From NCBI GenBank assembly GCA_001516055.1, contig LOEZ01000016.1, positions 62,001-126,000 on the forward strand: a stretch of 64,000 bases of DNA, in the 5' to 3' direction. The notes below the pieces were generated by a model. The model worked only from the letters and a program-made list of their open reading frames with translations. It made no database searches and was not told where the DNA came from. Each line of letters starts with the position of its first letter. The stretch's first letter is position 1. Position numbers and translations under genes: made by a program. This document shows, in pieces, positions 62,210 to 64,000 of the stretch. The DNA is from Gracilibacter sp. BRH_c7a (GTDB lineage: Bacteria > Bacillota > Desulfitobacteriia > Desulfitobacteriales > Syntrophobotulaceae).

Positions 62210-63667
62210 ATGGACATATCCCTAGCTAGTTTCAGCTCAAATATAATTACAGCTCTCTATCTAGTGAATGTGTTATTTGCTTTTACAGTGATTTTCTTGG
62301 AGAGGAGAAATCCTACCTCCACCTTGGCCTGGATTCTTGTTCTTTTCTTATTACCTGCGATAGGGGCATTTTTTTATATCTTACTTTCGCAAAACCTTAC
62401 CCGCAAAAAAATGTTTCAGCTAAGTGCTCAGGAACAACAAAGGTATTCAGCTTTATTGCATAAAGACATGGAAGATTTACAATCAGGCAGGTTAGCTTTT
62501 GCAGACCCCATTTTTGAGAATTATAAAGATCTTATTCATTTACATAAAAAACAGAGCAAAGCTCTATTCTCACAGGATAACACTGTGGAAGTAATAACTG
62601 ATGGAACTGAAAAATTCAAAGAGCTTTTCAAATGTATTCTTAATGCCAAAAGCCATGTTCATATTCTTTACTTTATCGTGAAGCGAGACTCACTCGGCAA
62701 ACAGCTCTTAAGAATTCTTACTGAAAAGGCCAGGGAGGGCGTAGAAGTAAGATTTTTGATTGATGCCTTAGGTAATCAACTTAGCGCAAACGACCTCCAA
62801 CCACTTCGTGAGGCTGGAGGTAAAGTTGTCTTGTTTTTTCCCTCTTTCTTAAGTCTTATCAATCTGAAGATTAACTACCGAAATCATAGAAAACTTGTAA
62901 TCATTGATGGCAAAAAAGGCTTTATCGGAGGCTTTAATGTAGGCGATGAATATATAGGTCTTAAAAAAAGAATGGGATATTGGCGTGATACACACTTGAA
63001 AATATACGGTACAGCCGTACATGACATGCAGACTAGATTCTTGCTTGATTGGCGGGCAGCCTCTGGTGAAGAAATCTCTCAATCTCCGAAGTATTATCCT
63101 GAGCAAGATAATAAAGGAAGATGTGGGATACAGATTGTATCGTCTGGCCCTGATTCTCCCCAGGAAGAGATTAAACAAGGGTACATTAAGATGATAAATT
63201 CAGCTAAAAAAAGTGTCTATATCCAAACTCCTTATTTCATACCAGATGAAAGTATTCAAGAGGCTCTTAAGATTGCAGCTCTTTCAGGTGTAGATGTCCG
63301 GATAATGATTCCCAATAAACCTGATCATGTGTTTATATATTGGGCTACTTATTCGTTCATCGGGGACTTACTCAATGCGGGAGTAAAAGCCTACATTTAT
63401 AATAAGGGGTTTCTACACGCCAAGACAATTGTTGTGGATAAATTGATTTCTTCAGTTGGTACAGCAAACTTTGATATCAGAAGTTTTAAATTAAATTTCG
63501 AAGTCAATGCCTTTCTTTACGACAGGACAGTATCACAGAAGCTTTCCCAAGAATTTGAAAAAGATTTAGCTTTCTGTAATGAATTGACTTTCTACAAGTA
63601 TCTTCGAAGATCACGAACAATCAAGTTTAAAGAGTCAATATCTCGCTTACTTACCCCAGTATTATAA
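62210..63667 (+). CDS. cls: Cardiolipin synthase
   Basis: Phospholipase D-superfamily enzyme that joins two phosphatidylglycerols into cardiolipin at the membrane. The 485-residue protein has two N-terminal membrane helices (ITALYLVNVLFAFTVIFLERRN, TSTLAWILVLFLLPAIGAFFYILLS) and two HKD motifs: HRKLVIIDGKKGFIGGFN and HAKTIVVDKLISSVGTANFD. ATG 62210 follows GAGGGAAGG. Single plus-strand gene with a terminator behind it. Confidence 0.95.
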   Translation: MDISLASFSSNIITALYLVNVLFAFTVIFLERRNPTSTLAWILVLFLLPAIGAFFYILLSQNLTRKKMFQLSAQEQQRYSALLHKDMEDLQSGRLAFADPIFENYKDLIHLHKKQSKALFSQDNTVEVITDGTEKFKELFKCILNAKSHVHILYFIVKRDSLGKQLLRILTEKAREGVEVRFLIDALGNQLSANDLQPLREAGGKVVLFFPSFLSLINLKINYRNHRKLVIIDGKKGFIGGFNVGDEYIGLKKRMGYWRDTHLKIYGTAVHDMQTRFLLDWRAASGEEISQSPKYYPEQDNKGRCGIQIVSSGPDSPQEEIKQGYIKMINSAKKSVYIQTPYFIPDESIQEALKIAALSGVDVRIMIPNKPDHVFIYWATYSFIGDLLNAGVKAYIYNKGFLHAKTIVVDKLISSVGTANFDIRSFKLNFEVNAFLYDRTVSQKLSQEFEKDLAFCNELTFYKYLRRSRTIKFKESISRLLTPVL

Positions 63668-63696
63668 GACTAAGATAACATTTATATAATGAAAAC

Positions 63697-63722
63697 AAAG
63701 AGGCCACCGGCCTCTTTTATTG
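63697..63722 (+). terminator. Terminator of cls
   Basis: AAAGAGGCC and GGCCTCTTT arms around a three-base loop, followed by TATTG. Confidence 0.85.
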
Positions 63723-63802
63723 TTGTCTTCATATTCTAGATATCTTATTAAAGTTTTACTATTTATACCTTTAGCCTACAATACTGATTATACTTTTACT
63801 AT

Positions 63803-64000
63803 CTATACCAAGTCAGCATACTTAAACCCTGTTAGCAGAAGTAAATCACGCGGATTAATACTAACCTGTAACCCTATCTTTCCTGCACTGATGACGATGT
63901 ATTCATATTGGGAAGCGATTTCCTCAACGTATACAGGATAATCTTTCTTCATTCCAATTGGAGAACAGCCACCATGTATATAACCAGTCAATGGTAAGAG
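63803..64000 (-). CDS. ybaK: Cys-tRNA(Pro) deacylase YbaK/EbsC, C-terminal part (right edge)
   Basis: Trans-editing protein that hydrolyses Cys mischarged on tRNA-Pro. Only the last 65 or so residues are in the window: LPLTGYIHGGCSPIGMKKDYPVYVEEIA, then YIVISAGKIGLQVSINPRDLL, the conserved end of the family. The gene continues beyond position 64000. Confidence 0.88.
   Translation of the reverse strand, partial: LLPLTGYIHGGCSPIGMKKDYPVYVEEIASQYEYIVISAGKIGLQVSINPRDLLLLTGFKYADLV

Noticed and set aside
1-64000. CRISPR arrays, rRNA genes, known riboswitches or toxin-antitoxin pairs
   Set aside because: No regularly spaced repeats, rRNA sequence, T-box or other familiar leader motif, or paired small toxin/antitoxin frames were seen.

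Overview
The window looks like chromosome from a strictly anaerobic, endospore-forming, low-GC Firmicute of the Clostridia, probably Peptococcaceae-like. Supporting signs are spoIVA, spmA/spmB, ytfJ/gerW, two YjcZ-like small proteins, an ispH fused to ribosomal protein S1, Firmicute-type ribosome-binding sites and A+T-rich intergenic DNA. I cannot name the species. Most genes lie on the minus strand.

Region by region. 1-5804: a partial DUF815 ATPase, lepB, superoxide dismutase, and a three-gene hydroxypyruvate / tartronate semialdehyde / glycerate operon (hyi-garR-glxK) with its own GntR regulator. 5966-11861: tRNA-Leu with a textbook promoter, two short-chain dehydrogenases, L-lactate dehydrogenase with a tiny companion gene, a LysM-CAP protein, queH, a candidate small RNA, two tandem Gly/Cys-rich small membrane proteins and a CBS protein. 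11948-16297: Tat export genes (tatA, tatB-like, tatC) with polyprenyl diphosphate synthase, a Clp-fold protease and a synthase-like protein that has lost its metal-binding motifs. 16404-17916: a toprim protein and a frameshifted PAS histidine kinase.

18087-30269 is the most unusual part. The 3' end of tRNA-Pro (30192-30269) is repeated exactly and in direct orientation at 18087-18116, which is the footprint left by integration at a tRNA gene. Between the repeats lies one electron-transfer system. In transcription order it holds two DsrC-like proteins, a DsrK/HdrCB-type fusion, a 1467-residue HdrA with an inserted GltD/NfnB-like module and a second HdrA half, FlxD, FlxC, FlxB, FlxA and a small membrane protein. 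A perfect sigma-54 promoter precedes it and a PAS-AAA-Fis activator gene lies upstream. The likely job is NADH oxidation with flavin-based bifurcation to ferredoxin and to a protein thiol/disulfide carrier. The two DsrC-like proteins each lack one of the two classical redox cysteines, and the missing one differs between them. No DsrAB or integrase is visible.

30376-47938 is conserved housekeeping: an ACT protein, spoIVA, gpsA, plsY, der, a DUF512 protein, an FtsW/SpoVE-type protein, ispH-S1, cmk, a CPBP protease, azlCD, a HutP-like regulator, a nucleoside hydrolase, a flavoprotein and a polyferredoxin. 48428-58245 holds three tandem [GntR regulator + L-lactate permease] units with long leaders and similarly placed operator-like palindromes. 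The remainder carries rluB, spmAB, ytfJ, DUF2953, cardiolipin synthase and a partial ybaK. With ldh, the three permeases suggest that lactate exchange is central. The flx-hdr system could connect NADH from lactate or alcohol metabolism to low-potential ferredoxin, but that link is inference.
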